54,579 nucleotides of DNA from Myxococcales bacterium (GTDB taxonomy: Bacteria > Myxococcota_A > Bradymonadia > Bradymonadales > Bradymonadaceae). The DNA lies in the NCBI GenBank assembly GCA_026988815.1, contig JALSKP010000431.1, positions 1 through 54,579 of the forward strand. Reading direction: 5' to 3'. The notes under the pieces are model-generated. The model was not told the DNA's origin, made no database searches, and saw nothing but the letters and a program-made list of their open reading frames with translations. Shown here in pieces: positions 8,808 through 19,354 of this stretch. A program made the translations under genes and the position numbers. Numbering within the stretch: the first letter of the stretch is position 1; each line of letters starts with the position of its first letter.

Positions 8808-11140
8808 CCCTTTGTATTCAAAAAGAGGAGCGAGGTTTCGCCAGGACCATCACGGGTGGTACGCTGGGCAAACATGGTATCGTTATGAAGATCCATCAGA
8901 ACTTTTTCGGGTGTCAGAGGAGCATCAAAGGCGAACTCGCTTTTGTTTTCCGGATCTGCATCTTTTTGAAAGGCTCGCATGGCATCCCGGATGGCAAAAA
9001 AGGCGCCGATGCCGTACATCAATGGTGGTTCGCCCACAGCTTTTGAGCCGTGAGGTCCGACGGGATTATCGTCGACGATCATTTGGATATCATATTTGGG
9101 AGCAGAAAATACATCAGGCGCTTTATAGGTCGAAAGAGCATGGGAGGTAAGTTTACCATCTTCATTGTAGGCCAGCTCTTCCATTGTCATCCAACCGATA
9201 CCTTGGGCTAGGCCTCCTTCAATTTGTCCCAGATCGACGACCGGGTTGATAGGACGTCCAAGGCCGTGCGTGATGCCAACCCAATCGATATCGTAACGAC
9301 CACGCAGACAATCGACCGTCACTTCGGTTAAAGCCGTACCGTAGACGTGATAGGCAAATGGCCTTCCCTTTTCTTCGTCCGTGTCAAAATGTACGTTCGG
9401 TGTCGCATAGAATCCGTGAGCAGAAAGGCCTATGCGTTCCAAATACGCGTTGATGACAAGTTCTTCCCAGGACCAGGATTGTGTGCCGGCGACGAAAAGA
9501 TACCCGTCTTTTAATTCGAGATTATCTTTGGTCGCGCCCTCAAGCTGTGAGGCAGCAAAAGAAAAAAGCCGTTCGCGAATTTGTGTACAGGCCAAAATCG
9601 TCGCGTTACCATTCAGGTCCGATGTTGCACTTGCAGCACTTGGTGACATGTTTGCGATACGCGTCGTGTTGGTTGATTCCACACGGATGCGATCCAGGGA
9701 TATACCAAGTTCACGTGACGCGAAATGCATCATATTGGTCGACACGCCTTGGCCCATTTCAATACCGCCCGTCGAAATACTTACGCTTCCATCGGTGTAG
9801 ATATGGACTAAGGCGGAGGCTTGATTGAAAAAGGTTTTGGTAAAAGAGATGCCAAAACAGATTGGCATAAAGGCCAAACCTTTCTTGATATCGAAATTGT
9901 TTTTATTAAACGCGTTGACTTTTTCTAAACGGCCCGCGTAGTCAAATCCTTCGATCGCGGCATCCCAAAGTTTGCCAGCTTGGTCTTCTTCAGCGCACTG
10001 CCCGTAGGGAAGAGGATCGCCTTTTTTAAGAAGATTTATGTGTTGAATTTCGCTTCGATCAATATCAAGTTTTTCGGCTAAAGCGCTAATGGCAGACTCG
10101 ATAACAAACATCGCTTGAGGACCGCCGAAACCACGAAAGGCCGTATGAGGGTGAAGGTTGGTCCGACAACATGCCGCATATATTTTTGCGTTCGGGATAA
10201 AATAACTATTGGTTGCGTGAAAAAGACTACGCTCCAAAACAGCCGTCGAGAGGTCGGCCGCCGATCCTGAATTCTGGAACATTTCACAATCGTAGGCGAT
10301 GATTTTATAATCCTTATCAATGCCGATTTTGAAGTCTGCACTATAGGGGTGGCGTTTTCCGGTCATTTTCATATCGTCGACGCGATTCAAAACGAGTTCG
10401 ACCGGGCGTTTTAAATCGTGGGCGGCTAGGGCCGCTAAACATGCCCAAAGGGTAGCCTGATCTTCTTTTCCACCAAAACCACCACCGAGACGTTTGACAT
10501 CCACCTCGACCAAATGCTCGGGCAAGCCGAGAATCTTTGCGGCTGTTTTTTGAACGGCGTAGGGACTTTGGGTTGATGAAAAAAGGACGATTTTATTTCC
10601 ATCTTGTGGAATCGCGCGCGTACGGTTGGTCTCCAAATATAAATGTTCTTGGCCGCCAATTTCGCATTCCCCTTCAACAATGAGGTAGCAATCCGACCAT
10701 GCATTTTCCACATCGCCTATGGAAAAGGTTCTTGGTGGTGCGATAAAAAGCCCTTTATCATGCGCCTCTCGCGCATGAACGATCGGTTTCAAAACCTCAT
10801 ATTCGACCTGGCAGAGGCGAGCGGCCTGGCGGGCTATATCTGCGCTCCGGGCGACAACGACGGCGATGGGATGGCCAATAAAATGGAGATCATCGATCGC
10901 CAACGCGGGTTCATCCTCAATGATCGCCCCGATTTGGTTTTCGCCTGAAATATCAACATGGGTGAAAATTTTCACACAACCTTCAAGGGCCAGTGCTTGG
11001 CTAAAATCCAAAGATTTAATTTTTGCGTGAGCGACCGGCGAGCCAAAAATAGCAGCATGGAGCATGCCTTCTGGTGCGGGAACATCGTCAACATAAAGGC
11101 TTTCGCCGCGAACATGGATTGGTGCGTCAATGTGTTTCAT
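8804..11140 (-). CDS. xdhB: Xanthine dehydrogenase, molybdopterin-binding subunit
   Basis: GGGFGGKEDQ, TAFRGFGGPQAMFVIE, GGIEMGQGVSTNM, GGLAQGIGWMTMEEL, KAVGEPPLMYGIGAFFAIRDA; 4-bp overlap with downstream xdhC. Confidence 0.93.
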   Translation of the reverse strand: MKHIDAPIHVRGESLYVDDVPAPEGMLHAAIFGSPVAHAKIKSLDFSQALALEGCVKIFTHVDISGENQIGAIIEDEPALAIDDLHFIGHPIAVVVARSADIARQAARLCQVEYEVLKPIVHAREAHDKGLFIAPPRTFSIGDVENAWSDCYLIVEGECEIGGQEHLYLETNRTRAIPQDGNKIVLFSSTQSPYAVQKTAAKILGLPEHLVEVDVKRLGGGFGGKEDQATLWACLAALAAHDLKRPVELVLNRVDDMKMTGKRHPYSADFKIGIDKDYKIIAYDCEMFQNSGSAADLSTAVLERSLFHATNSYFIPNAKIYAACCRTNLHPHTAFRGFGGPQAMFVIESAISALAEKLDIDRSEIQHINLLKKGDPLPYGQCAEEDQAGKLWDAAIEGFDYAGRLEKVNAFNKNNFDIKKGLAFMPICFGISFTKTFFNQASALVHIYTDGSVSISTGGIEMGQGVSTNMMHFASRELGISLDRIRVESTNTTRIANMSPSAASATSDLNGNATILACTQIRERLFSFAASQLEGATKDNLELKDGYLFVAGTQSWSWEELVINAYLERIGLSAHGFYATPNVHFDTDEEKGRPFAYHVYGTALTEVTVDCLRGRYDIDWVGITHGLGRPINPVVDLGQIEGGLAQGIGWMTMEELAYNEDGKLTSHALSTYKAPDVFSAPKYDIQMIVDDNPVGPHGSKAVGEPPLMYGIGAFFAIRDAMRAFQKDADPENKSEFAFDAPLTPEKVLMDLHNDTMFAQRTTRDGPGETSLLFLNTKG

Positions 11141-11308
11141 GACGCGAGGCTAGCATAAGGCCCGCCTGTTCGTGAAGGCGAACCTTGGTCCTTTAACAAG
11201 TGGAAAAGGAATTGCAGAAAATCCTTCCCCTCGCTCTGGGCGAATCCTCATGCGCTTGGTATGAGGCTGGTGTTAGAACACAGATTACTTCAAAAAGAGA
11301 GAATACTT

Positions 11309-12067
11309 ATGGCTCGTAAAGATGGTCGCGCAAATGATGAACTTCGTCCTGTTTCAATTTCCCTAGATTTTACCGAAACGCCAGATGCGTCGGTGCTTAT
11401 TAAGTTCGGGAAAACCATTGTATGGTGCTCGGCGTCAGTAAAAGATGAACAACCCCGATGGATGAAATATGAAGGTCCAGAAAATAAAGGTTGGGTCACC
11501 GCCGAATACAGCATGATGCCCGGCTCTACAAAACCGCGCGCTCGTCGAGAAGGACGACGTGGAAGTGTGGGTGGACGAACGCACGAAATTCAGCGTTTGA
11601 TCGGTCGTAGTCTACGTGCAGTTTGTGACCTCGAAAAACTTGGGCCAAGAACCTTCACGATTGATTGTGATGTATTGCAAGCCGATGGCGGAACACGCAC
11701 GGCATCGATTACTGGTGCGTTCGTCGCGTTGGCGATTGCTTGTCAAAAACTCATCGATCGTGGTGAGCTGAAGGAGCTCCCTTTTCGAGATTCCCTGGCC
11801 GCTATTTCTTGTGGCGTTGTGGATGGTATTCCCGTTCTCGATCTTCCTTATGTTGAAGACGTCGCGGCGGATGTGGACATGAATGTGGTCATGACCGGCA
11901 AAGGGTCTTTTGTTGAAGTGCAGGGCACAGGCGAGGAATCGGTTTTCTCGGCAGATGAGCTTTCGGCGCTTCTTGCGCTGGCAGGAAAGGGCGTAAAAGA
12001 CCTTACTGCGATTCAGGCCGAAGCCGTTAAAGATTATCCAAACTTAGTATCGTTTTTTACTAAATAA
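11309..12067 (+). CDS. rph: Ribonuclease PH
   Basis: GWVTAEYSMMPGSTKPRARRE, GGRTHEIQRLIGRSLRA, TIDCDVLQADGGTRTASITGAFVAL. The ORF in the track begins at 11261; ATG at 11309 gives the canonical N-terminus. Confidence 0.96.
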   Translation: MARKDGRANDELRPVSISLDFTETPDASVLIKFGKTIVWCSASVKDEQPRWMKYEGPENKGWVTAEYSMMPGSTKPRARREGRRGSVGGRTHEIQRLIGRSLRAVCDLEKLGPRTFTIDCDVLQADGGTRTASITGAFVALAIACQKLIDRGELKELPFRDSLAAISCGVVDGIPVLDLPYVEDVAADVDMNVVMTGKGSFVEVQGTGEESVFSADELSALLALAGKGVKDLTAIQAEAVKDYPNLVSFFTK

Positions 12068-12147
12068 TCCAGTACTGTTTCAACCAGAATCACCAACGTG
12101 TAATGCCGACCTTCGGTTCCGGATACACAGGCCATGCCTGATAAGAC

Positions 12148-12778
12148 TTTTGACGCATCCTAAACAAGGTTACTATTCTGGCGTTTTGATGTGCGATGGT
12201 GCCGCAAATTTCACGAAAGCTCAAAAAGAAATGGGTAGTTTTGAAATCGCCAATGATTGGGCGCATGTACGAAGGAAATTTGTAGAAGCTGCTCCAGATT
12301 TTCCAGTTGCAGGTGAGATGGTGAATCTCATTGGGGCTCTTTTCGAAGTCGAACGGAAGGCGAAAGAAAAAAGGATGTAAGTTTAGTAGATGCGCGTCGA
12401 CAGATGAGGTTAGAATCGACTTCAACTTTAGAGGGAATACGAAAATGGATGCTGGAAAATGCGACAGGATGGCAAGGCTCGAATTTAAATCGGGCAATTA
12501 GATATACGGATTAAAGATGGGAGAAGCTGACCTATTTTTTGACGCATCCAGAGGTCCCATTGCATAACAATCCGGCAGAATTTGCTTTACGAAAACCTGT
12601 ACGAGGCCGAAAGAATTTTCATGGCAGCATACCCCGAGGGGCAGGCTTCGCGCAGAGGCCCGATGGTGCAAAATTTAGCGCAATGGCTTATACACTTTGC
12701 GAAACGGCACGAAAGCACGGCTTAGATCCAGGTGAGTATCTGCGATCTTGCCGAATCAGGGCGAGTAACTTTCCCTGA
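12148..12778 (+). pseudogene. IS66-family transposase (TnpC) C-terminal remnant, frameshifted
   Basis: HVRRKFVEAAPDFP..., RRQMRLESTSTLEGIRKWM...GSNLNRAIRYTD, then FLTHPEVPLHNNPAEFALRKPVRGRKNF: IS66 DDE/C-terminal pattern across several frames. Confidence 0.85.
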
Positions 12779-12876
12779 AGATCTTCTCAACGAATAGTTT
12801 TTTTTATCGTCAATAACGTGCTTGGTCGAGGTGGTACTTTAGGCCTACTTCAGTTAGTAATTTAGGCTCCTTTGAG

Positions 12877-14614
12877 CTATCGAAAGCGTTTTGAATAAAC
12901 GAAATTGTCACCTAAATCTGGTTCCTTATTTCCCCAAACGACCATTCCATGCCCCTTTTCATTTAACGACAGGGTTGATTCGTATATTTGCTTTTCACTG
13001 TGAATAAGATTTTCGTTAATCCACTTCTGTTGGAAGACATTAAACCTTTTGGTGTATAGATTGGTGAAGGTTCCCCACAACGCAATCGCATTACCTCTTC
13101 CATCCATTTTCACATTGAGACCAAAGAGATTGGAATTTTCCTGCTTGATAATTTTAGCGTCTGTCCAAACTTGGGCACTTATATCGTAATATTTTGACCA
13201 AGCCGTAAGCCTGTTCTGATCTTCCTCATATTTTATCCAAGATGCCAACATATTCCCTTGAAGATTTTTGGTCAGTTGCAAGTCGCTCGTAAACCCGACT
13301 TCGGTTTCTAAGGGCTGAGGTTTTGACCAGATTTGTTTTTCAGGATCGTAATACGTAAACCATACGAGCACATTTTCTGACTCGTCGAAAGCGCGCCAAA
13401 CAATCATCGTATTGCCTCCTTTCGTTTTTAATGAAATTCGGTTTTCTGTTGAGCGCGCGAAAAGAGGTCCCTCACCTATGTCTATATGTTCAATCTCACT
13501 CCAATCGGAAGTGGAGGATCGATATCGTATGGCCCGAATCTCGATCGTTCCTAAAGTAATATAAAACCAGGCAATAATTGCATCTCCGTTTTCGTCTAGG
13601 TCCATTGTTGGTCTAAGACCACGAATATCGTTTACTTCCCATATCAATTTTGGAGTATCCCATTTTTCTGTTTCCACATTGTATCGTTTGGCCCAAAGGT
13701 TACTGTCCGGAAAGTCGACGTCTTCTTCCCAAAGAAGAATCGTATTTCCGTCTTCATCTGACGCCACATTTAGATAGTTGATTGGGTAATCGCTCGGAAT
13801 CATTTTTGATGTACGCCATGAAGAGGTCTTCGCATCGAACCGTGTAGTCCAAATTTTATAATCGTTGGTGCTTTCGCTTTCGTGTGCCAACCAATAAAGT
13901 GTTAGGCTTCCGTCTTTATCACTCACTATGTGTAAATCATAAAACCGACTCGATTGGGTATGTAAGGGTTTGGTTTCACCCCATGTTGAAGAGTTTTTGT
14001 CAAACTGACTTACAATCAAACCGATGTCATATTTGTACCAAAAAGCGAAAGCGTCACCAGATTCGGTATATTTGAGCTGAAGCTCTTTTGCCTTACCTGG
14101 TCCGACGGTTTTTGCATCCTCCCACGCCCCATCTACAGTAGTAAAGGACCAAGAAATATCGCCCAAAGAATTCCCACTCACGTCTCGGATGATTGGCTTG
14201 AACATAATTCTGTATTTACTTAAGAGCAGAAGTGAATCGGGCAAAAGTATAGAAAGGCGAGAATGGAGGTCATCGTAATTTATGGTACTGTTGACTATCC
14301 TGCCTTGATGATCGAGAAGCACGACACTTTCTGAATGGATAGTAGTTTCATCCATCTCTTGACCGAAAACCGCCGAGATCGATGGGTCTAGCTTAATGTT
14401 TGTAGCGTTGTTTTCGGGCTCAAATTGACCGATCGTCGCACTAGGTAAGGATTGAAAATCATTTGCCATATCAGGATTGATTCCAACATCGAGAATATCC
14501 ATGTCTGAGGGATTTGTTCCTAAATCCATTTTCGATTTTAAACTCTCGTGTTCCGTTTCCGAACAGGCCAAAAACGATACACCTCCCAAGAATAATATAA
14601 GATAATTACGCACT
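12877..14614 (-). CDS. Predicted lipoprotein with Big_5/SbsA-type Ig-like domain and repeated beta-strand (propeller-like) units
   Basis: GTG start at 14614 preceded by AAGGAGG; signal VRNYLILFLGGVSFLAC lipobox; EPENNATNIKLDPSISAVFGQEMDETTI...SWSFTT Ig-like pattern; repeated W...A.W units. Confidence 0.8.
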
Positions 14615-14844
14615 ACTTGCCTCCTTAAATAAGATATAATCTTAAACGTATGATTTCCGTGGAAATTCGTTTTTATTTTCAAAAATATTTTTTCAAAAAT
14701 AAATCCTCGCCGGGACCCTCTAAACTCGCATCTCTTGCTCTCCACCCCCATTCCAAAGGCGAAGAAAAATGTGAAACAAAGATTTCAATTGTAGAGAAAA
14801 AGTAAAAACCAGGCCGACGTGTTTTTATTCGCCAGAACTAAAGT

Positions 14845-16430
14845 TGGAAATCCTGGGGATTTGCGATGAATTACATCATTTAGGTTGGACTCGAAAACAA
14901 ATCCAAAGCGCTTTAAATGTCGGATATCAGAGCATTGATGTCTGGAAAAAACCAAACATAAAAATACAAGGTTCAAATTGAGAGTTCGTCGGTGCAACTG
15001 ATTTCACCCGGCGGTTGGCAAGTAAAAGGCATCAAGTTATCCGATTTGAAAGTCCTGCTTTCATGAATTTCAACACACGAACATCACGTGTATTTGCCTA
15101 TCCAGCACGGGCGGACATGGTGCCCGCGAAGCTAGGGTATTTACGAAAGGGATTCAACGGCCTTTATGGTTGGGTCGAAGACGGGCTCGATGAAAATCCG
15201 CTCTCGGGTGATCTTTTCCTCTTCGTAAACAGAAATCGAAATCGTGCGAAATTTTTACTCTGGGATGGAACTGGGTTGTGTATTTACCAAAAAGGTTTGG
15301 AACGAGGCCGCTTTGCCAAGCTTTGGAAAGACACAAAAAAAAGTGATCTTGAGTCATTCCGCACGTTCCCTTTTTCTTGAGGGGTGCGAACTTATCGGCG
15401 TCCAAAAGCTATCTCCCGATACCTTTATTTTTAGTAAGCAACGTTACTTAACTCTTCGGTAAACGAGACCTTTAGTGTATTCTTTTTCAATGAAAGCTGC
15501 ACTCAAATTCAAAGTTGAAAGCCAGGAAAAACTAGCGATACTGACGACGCTTCAGGGGTGTGAAATTGAAAGACAACACCAAAAAATCGCGAACCTTCGA
15601 AACCAGCTTCGGGAGAGGGACGGGGAAGTTCAGGAAGTATTTTTAGAGGATCCTCCGAAAATAGAAGAGGAAATTATTGCGCCTAGCAAGCTCAAGAAAA
15701 AAACGAAAATCAAAACGCCGAAGAAAGGCCACGGCCCTACAGAACAAGGAAATATAAAGTATATCGACCAGGTTCATCTATTAGATGAGTCAAACGAAAT
15801 CTGTCCGTCTTGCGGTGGGGAACTCGTCGAATGGGATGGGCAATTCGAGGGCGCAGATCTTGTAGACCCTTTGCATGCTCATATTTTAGAAAAGAAGATC
15901 GTCGGAATAGATACCTTCGCCTTCAAGGGCTCTTGGTGGTACACGTACGACAAGTTGGCCAAAACGAATGAAGACCGAGTGCCGCAACTTGTAATGCGGT
16001 AAAAAGCCCGGAACCAAACCGTGGCAGATGTGGTCGCATGCTTTCGATGGTAAAAATGCGTGACGAGTGATGATGGGATTTACCATTCGATTCGTCACGA
16101 TAAAGGACCGCAAACATGCAACGTGATTTTGAAAAACGCATTATGCAGCGCAAAAAATGTGTCGGCGCGAGAAGGTCCAGGCTCAAATTTGCCGGATGTT
16201 GCACCCGAGGGCATAAAGGCTCACGTTTATCGTCGTTTTCGAGAAGCAGCTAAAGATTTCCCGAACGAGGCGGACCCTGTCTTGGAAATGATTTCGGGAT
16301 TATACAAAGCGCGAAGTGAGTCAGATAAAGGCGAATCGAAAGACATTATTGGTAAACTTTTCGCCTATTTATTGGGTCTTGCGAGACGTCCAAAATCAAG
16401 CATTCAAAGTACGATAAACTACGCGTTAAA
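14845..16430 (+). mobile_element. Degenerate IS66-family element (tnpA-like HTH, tnpB, tnpC fragments)
   Basis: ELKLEILGICDELHHLGWTRKQIQSALNVGYQSIDVWKK (HTH); TnpB-like DMVPAKLGYLRKGFNGLYGWV...NPLSGDLFLFVNRNRNRAKFLLWDGTGLCIYQKGLERGRF; TnpC N-terminus with zinc-finger-like CPSCGGEL; later HVYRRFREAAKDFPNEADPVLEMISGLYK. Confidence 0.85.
15063..15380 (+). pseudogene. IS66 family accessory protein TnpB (remnant)
   Basis: NPLSGDLFLFVNRNRNRAKFLLWDGTGLCIYQKGLERGRF matches the IS66 Orf2/TnpB consensus pattern. Confidence 0.85.
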
Positions 16431-16549
16431 TCCCCCAGGGGGACTTCCCTTCGGAGCGTGCGAAAGCGTCTTTGATCTTGTTTTTAACGGACGACGAAAT
16501 TTGGGATACTACGACTGGAGGCGACGAGGTCAATCAAACGGGACCTTGA

Positions 16550-16778
16550 AAATGACAAACTCGACTACCACATTTTAAAAGCGTACGAAAAAAGCAAGGG
16601 TCGATATGGGTATCGAAGAATTTACTACGCTCTAAAAGCGGAGGATATCCAGACAATTGTTCATCGTGTCCAACGTCGAATGGAGGCTTTAGGATTGAAG
16701 GCGAAGCGTCGTAAAGCCTATAAACAAACAACGAAGTCAGAGAAAGGGAATGTCGTGCCTAAGTGGAGGGCCAAATGA
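16550..16778 (+). pseudogene. IS3-family OrfB transposase fragment (HTH_21-like)
   Basis: Frame reads DKLDYHILKAYEKSKGRYGYRRIYYALKAEDIQTIVHRVQRRMEALGLKAKRRKAYKQTTKSEKGNVVPKWRAK*. Confidence 0.75.
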
Positions 16779-17114
16779 TGACCGTGGGTCGCGTTCGTCT
16801 AGTTGTCCTCCATTGGATGACTAAAGCGTGTGTTCAAACTTGCAATACGTCCCATCACATTACGGATAGATGAAATTTCAATCAGGAGAAATCGCGCATT
16901 CAAGCACTTTTCATACCGCCAGAATTTTTTTCTATTTCAAACTAGAACAACTCAAGAATTAACAAATCTAAATTTCGCCCTTATTTGCTTACTCTACGCG
17001 TCTCCCTGTTGCTTTTGGCGAAGCCCTCAGCGTTTTTGGACCCGCGGAACGGATCAGACATTTCCCTTTTAGGTTAACCGCCGGTCAGCTATTTTGCCGC
17101 TCCTTTCCGTTGGG

Positions 17115-17534
17115 TTATGAGAGTTTAGCGGCCAACGAACGAACGTCCTCATAATCCCAATTTTTTTCTATGCAAAAATCAATAATTTCGCGTGCGGTTT
17201 CATTGAAGCTGCTCTTAATTTCGTCGATGGAATATATTCCCAATGATGAGATAACCCCTCCTTCTACCCCTTCGATTTCACACCATCCCCGTTCGACGAC
17301 TGTTAAGTTCAGCGCAAAGGGCCCGTCCATAAAAAGAAGTTCTTGACTAGAACCTTCTTCTCCAAGAGAATTTAAAGAATCTATCCACCAACCCAAAATT
17401 ACAATTGGAAAATCGTCCCAATTATATACAGGAAAATCATAACCTTCCAACGAGCAAAAAATAACACCGGTAGTCCTTCCCAACTTTGTTCGAGAAAATG
17501 TATTGACTTTAACTGTAGTTTTGAATTCTGACAT
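17115..17534 (-). CDS. Predicted immunity protein paired with the upstream toxin tip
   Basis: Intact 139-aa acidic ORF whose ATG lies 9 nt after the toxin stop; position and composition fit a polymorphic toxin immunity gene; family not recognised. Confidence 0.5.
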   Translation of the reverse strand: MSEFKTTVKVNTFSRTKLGRTTGVIFCSLEGYDFPVYNWDDFPIVILGWWIDSLNSLGEEGSSQELLFMDGPFALNLTVVERGWCEIEGVEGGVISSLGIYSIDEIKSSFNETAREIIDFCIEKNWDYEDVRSLAAKLS

Positions 17535-17543
17535 GTAGCAAAT

Positions 17544-18815
17544 TTACCATTTGGGATACGCAGTTTCAGTGACCTTTGTTTTAATATTTACCCACATTTC
17601 TATTCCATTTCCTCTTATTTTTACGGTGTCTCCTTGAGTTTTGATTCTCTTTCCGAACCTGTAGGCTTGTCGCACGGCTTTCTCAATCTGACCTTTGGTC
17701 ATGTACTCGGGGAAAAGGCTCTTTTTTGGGCCAACCCCTTTCCGACCATATGACGATCGGTTATATGCTCAATATCGATTTTTATTTTTTTCCACGAAGG
17801 TAAATTGATTGACTGTGGCTTTTTCTTGAGTTTCTTTATCGTCTTCTTAGCTTTCTTTTTTACTTGGCGCTTTACTACTTTTTTGACCAAACCTTTAGGA
17901 TTCGGGACGACGTTTACGACCGCGTCAGCTCCATAAACTATATCTTCGAATTTGCATTGAAATTTGCAATCCCATTTAACCCGGTGGTGCATGTTCACAA
18001 AACCGGTCAACGGCGAGCGCCATCTGGCGTTTAGACCAAAAGGCATTCCAGCAGGTGCGCTACAAATGACGCCAGGATTACCGACTTCATTACACTCCAA
18101 GGCTTCATCGTTTGAGACGCCCTTCTTCATCGTAGGTTGCGATACCTACCATCATACCGTTTTCCATATCCCACGCCCCAGCAATGGATTTTTGGTGATC
18201 GATTATCGGCATTAGTGTTTGATTTTCATCATGGAATTCCAAGATTAAATCGAGGTCAGGACCTTGGAAACTTTGCCAAAAAATCGCATAGTTTTTATCC
18301 ATCGATAAGAAATCATTTGAACTGGATGGCACTCCAATCTGGTCGTAAGTCTCACCATCGAATTCGCGAAGAATTTGGATTGTAGATGCAACTGGCCGAT
18401 TCCCTCCACCATCGAATGTGTCCACCGAAAGCGAAACGTCATAATGCGGTGACTGTTGCCAAACCACATTACCGCTGGTGTCATAAGACATATAAGTTGT
18501 GCCTTGACCGGTTGATTGGACCAAACGCGACCATCTGGAAATCGTGACCACTCGGTGTTTATAATGCCGTTTGAATCTTTAGAAACAACTTCACCGTGTC
18601 CGTTGTAGCCATATTGCACCGAGTACGTAGTGGACCCCGCTCCCGAAATCCCGAAGGGAGTCGAGGATTGGTAATTACAAGTTCGTTCTTCTGCCCGTAG
18701 GCCGCTTGCCATTCGGTACCGCGTGTATCTGTCCACGAGACCTGTCGATCATAATCATCGTAAGTATAAGTTTCAGAAAGTTGAGTTCCCGCAGTACCGT
18801 AGATATTTGCGATGA
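17544..18815 (-). pseudogene. Orphan Rhs/YD-repeat C-terminal tip with nuclease-like toxin domain, multiple frameshifts
   Basis: YD-type repeats (SETYTYDDYDRQVSWTDTRGTEWQAAY; YGYNGHGEVVSKD; YMSYDTSGNVVWQQ), Rhs-core-like FGLNARWRSPLTGFVNMHHR, then toxin-like EHITDRHMVGKGLAQK[fs]KSLFPEYMTKGQIEKAVRQAYRFGKRI...VTETAYPKW*. Confidence 0.7.
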
Positions 18816-18901
18816 GTCTTGACTGACAAATTAGACAATTTGCAAAGCCTTTTTTTACAAGCGATCCCACAGCTGTTTCTGGGAGAGGTAGCGCAAAACA
18901 T

Positions 18902-18943
18902 AGAAAGGCCTCCTTCGAGAAGAATCCCAAAGTCGGCCTTTCT
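18902..18943. terminator. Probable bidirectional intrinsic terminator hairpin
   Basis: AGAAAGGCC (18902-18910) and GGCCTTTCT (18935-18943) form a 9-bp stem; A-rich upstream, followed by GTTTTTG on the + strand. Confidence 0.6.
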
Positions 18944-19354
18944 GTTTTTGCTCCTCCCCTAGCTCATCATTTTAGTGAACTAAGACCAACCTCGATTCCC
19001 TGAAAAGAGCGAACCAAATTGATCCGGGTATTAAGCACCTGAGCCGGGGCCAGGCCCAACGAGGTGCGGACGTCTGTCGACGCCCATTTTAGAATTTTGA
19101 GATTGTCCGAAGACGCTCCCAAATTCTCCCACCCTGATAGTTTTATATCTCATTCCCACTCCATCAGTTGAGGGCGCTTCTAAAAGGTCCGCCCCTCTAG
19201 TAGTTCGTGTAATGCCGATCGAATACTCTCGTTTGGAGTACTCGTGCGAAGATAATGAGCGATATTTGCCGACAGTGTTACCTCGCTTTTAGGCAAATTT
19301 TTTAGGCTAATATTTTCATAGAACGCTAATAGTTGGTCGATTTCCATTCTTCTC

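Noticed and set aside
8546-9046. 166-aa plus-strand ORF opposite xdhC/xdhB
   Set aside because: Lies antisense to two well-supported genes and has no recognisable domain.
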